Notes under the pieces: generated by a model
The model's input: the letters and a program-made list of their open reading frames with translations, nothing else
What the model was told of the DNA's origin: nothing
The model's database searches: none
Program-made: the position numbers and the translations under genes
Shown: positions 13,492 through 14,351 of the stretch, piece by piece
Numbering within the stretch: position 1 is the stretch's first letter
Layout of the letters: each line of letters opens with the position of its first letter
NCBI GenBank assembly: GCA_041180805.1
Contig: JBEGQX010000190.1
Span: 1-14,351 of the forward strand
DNA length: 14,351 bases
Direction: 5' to 3'
DNA from: JBEGQX01 sp041180805
Lineage (GTDB): Bacteria > Planctomycetota > Planctomycetia > Gemmatales > Gemmataceae

Positions 13492-14351
13492 ATGCCCATT
13501 GATATTCATTTTTTTGTTAGTGAATTAAACAGGCTGGAGATATTCCCCAGCCAAAAATTCACCCCCTTTACGGACAAATTATCCTCTTACCAAAATGGCG
13601 AATCCCTTGCAAAGGATCTGATAAAAGCGGGTCTTTTGACCAAGTATCAGGCCGAGCAAATTTTAATGGGTAAGGGAAACGGCTTGCGAATGGGAAAATA
13701 TTTGATTGAGGCAAAACTGGGTGCCGGTGGGATGGGTCAGGTTTTCAAGGCGCAACATGCCGGCATGGGGCGAACTGTTGCCATCAAGGTAATTCACACA
13801 AAAAACAAACTTGATTCACAAACCATCCAGAGATTTGACCGTGAAGTAAAAGCTGCCGCCAGGCTTATTCACCCAAATGTCATCACCGTGTTTGATGCGG
13901 ACCATGAAAACAGCCAGCACTATATGGTAATGGAATATTGCGAGGGCAAGGATCTTTTTGCCGTGGTGCGAACACAGGGTACATGTGGAATTTACGATGC
14001 CATCGAATACATTATGCAGGCAGCGTTGGGCCTTCAATACGCCCATGAGCAGGGAGTGATCCATCGGGATATCAAGCCAGGCAACATTTTGCTGGATAAA
14101 AACAAAAAAATAAAAATTGTCGATATGGGTCTGGCCAGGTTGCAAGCATTGAGCGAAGAGGAAAAAGCCCCAATGCTTACAGCCACTACCGCCATCATGG
14201 GTACGGTTGACTTCATGTCACCAGAACAAGGCCTATCCACCAGGAATGCAGATGCCCGGGCAGATATTTATAGCCTTGGTGCCTCGCTTTATTACCTTCT
14301 GACCGGCAAGGTGATGTATGACGGCGAAACAGCCTTTGCCAAATTGATTGC
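13492..14351 (+). CDS. Serine/threonine protein kinase (PknB-like), 3' end outside window
   Basis: The frame from ATG 13492 (GGAA 5 bases before it) is open to the window end, giving 286 residues. An N-terminal segment of about 65 residues with ESLAKDLIKAGLLTKYQAEQ (37-56) and GKGNGLRMGKYLI precedes the kinase core and is common in planctomycete kinases. The core shows the Gly loop LGAGGMGQVF (76-85), the ATP-binding Lys in VAIKV (K99) and Glu in FDREV (E118). The catalytic loop is HRDIKPGN (191-198, Asp193, an RD kinase). The metal-binding DFG appears as DMG (211-213), the activation segment ends GTVDFMSPEQ, and Asp258 is in RADIYSLG. All catalytic residues are present, so it should be active. 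The C-terminal part (often a membrane helix with WD40, TPR or DUF1559-like sensor) is cut off. The target is unknown. Confidence 0.95.
   Translation, partial: MPIDIHFFVSELNRLEIFPSQKFTPFTDKLSSYQNGESLAKDLIKAGLLTKYQAEQILMGKGNGLRMGKYLIEAKLGAGGMGQVFKAQHAGMGRTVAIKVIHTKNKLDSQTIQRFDREVKAAARLIHPNVITVFDADHENSQHYMVMEYCEGKDLFAVVRTQGTCGIYDAIEYIMQAALGLQYAHEQGVIHRDIKPGNILLDKNKKIKIVDMGLARLQALSEEEKAPMLTATTAIMGTVDFMSPEQGLSTRNADARADIYSLGASLYYLLTGKVMYDGETAFAKLI

Overview
The window most likely comes from a planctomycete, probably of the Gemmataceae type. The signs are a DUF1559 protein with a prepilin-type N-terminus and an H-x9-DG motif, and a Ser/Thr kinase with the short N-terminal 'ESLAKDLIKAGLLTKYQAE' segment typical of planctomycete kinases. 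There is also an SH3b-domain secreted protein and a Spy-like/thioredoxin-like fusion protein. This assignment is inferred from protein families only. TGA is used as an ordinary stop by several genes here, so the standard bacterial code applies.

Left part (about 1-2900) is visibly AT-rich and looks accessory. It holds the 3' end of a sulfotransferase-like gene (+) and a 14-unit TPR gene (-) that is split by the loss of one base in a homopolymer. It also has about 680 bases with no intact gene but with small inverted repeats and a 46-codon decayed-looking reading frame. A tRNA-Lys(CTT) gene with its own terminator marks the boundary with the more GC-rich right part.

Middle part (3115-10279) holds pgi (glucose-6-phosphate isomerase) followed closely by a duplicated-domain ABC-2 permease, both on the minus strand. 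Facing away from pgi is a secreted SH3b protein, which converges with one base of spacing on a GT4 glycosyltransferase. The glycosyltransferase is divergent from the DUF1559 pseudopilin-like gene.

Right part (10283-14351) contains the most interesting locus. This is a secreted two-part protein on the minus strand whose frame is interrupted by a single in-frame TGA, with the same protein continuing in the same frame on both sides. Right after this TGA the mRNA can form a perfect 7-bp hairpin with a 5-nt loop whose second base is G, placed 26 nt from the TGA. That is the layout of a bacterial SECIS element, so the gene is a strong candidate for a selenocysteine-containing thioredoxin-like protein with an N-terminal Spy/CpxP-like domain. 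On the plus strand there follow a Tat-exported serine hydrolase of the beta-lactamase family, a short TspO/MBR protein, and the 5' part of a Ser/Thr protein kinase that runs off the window.
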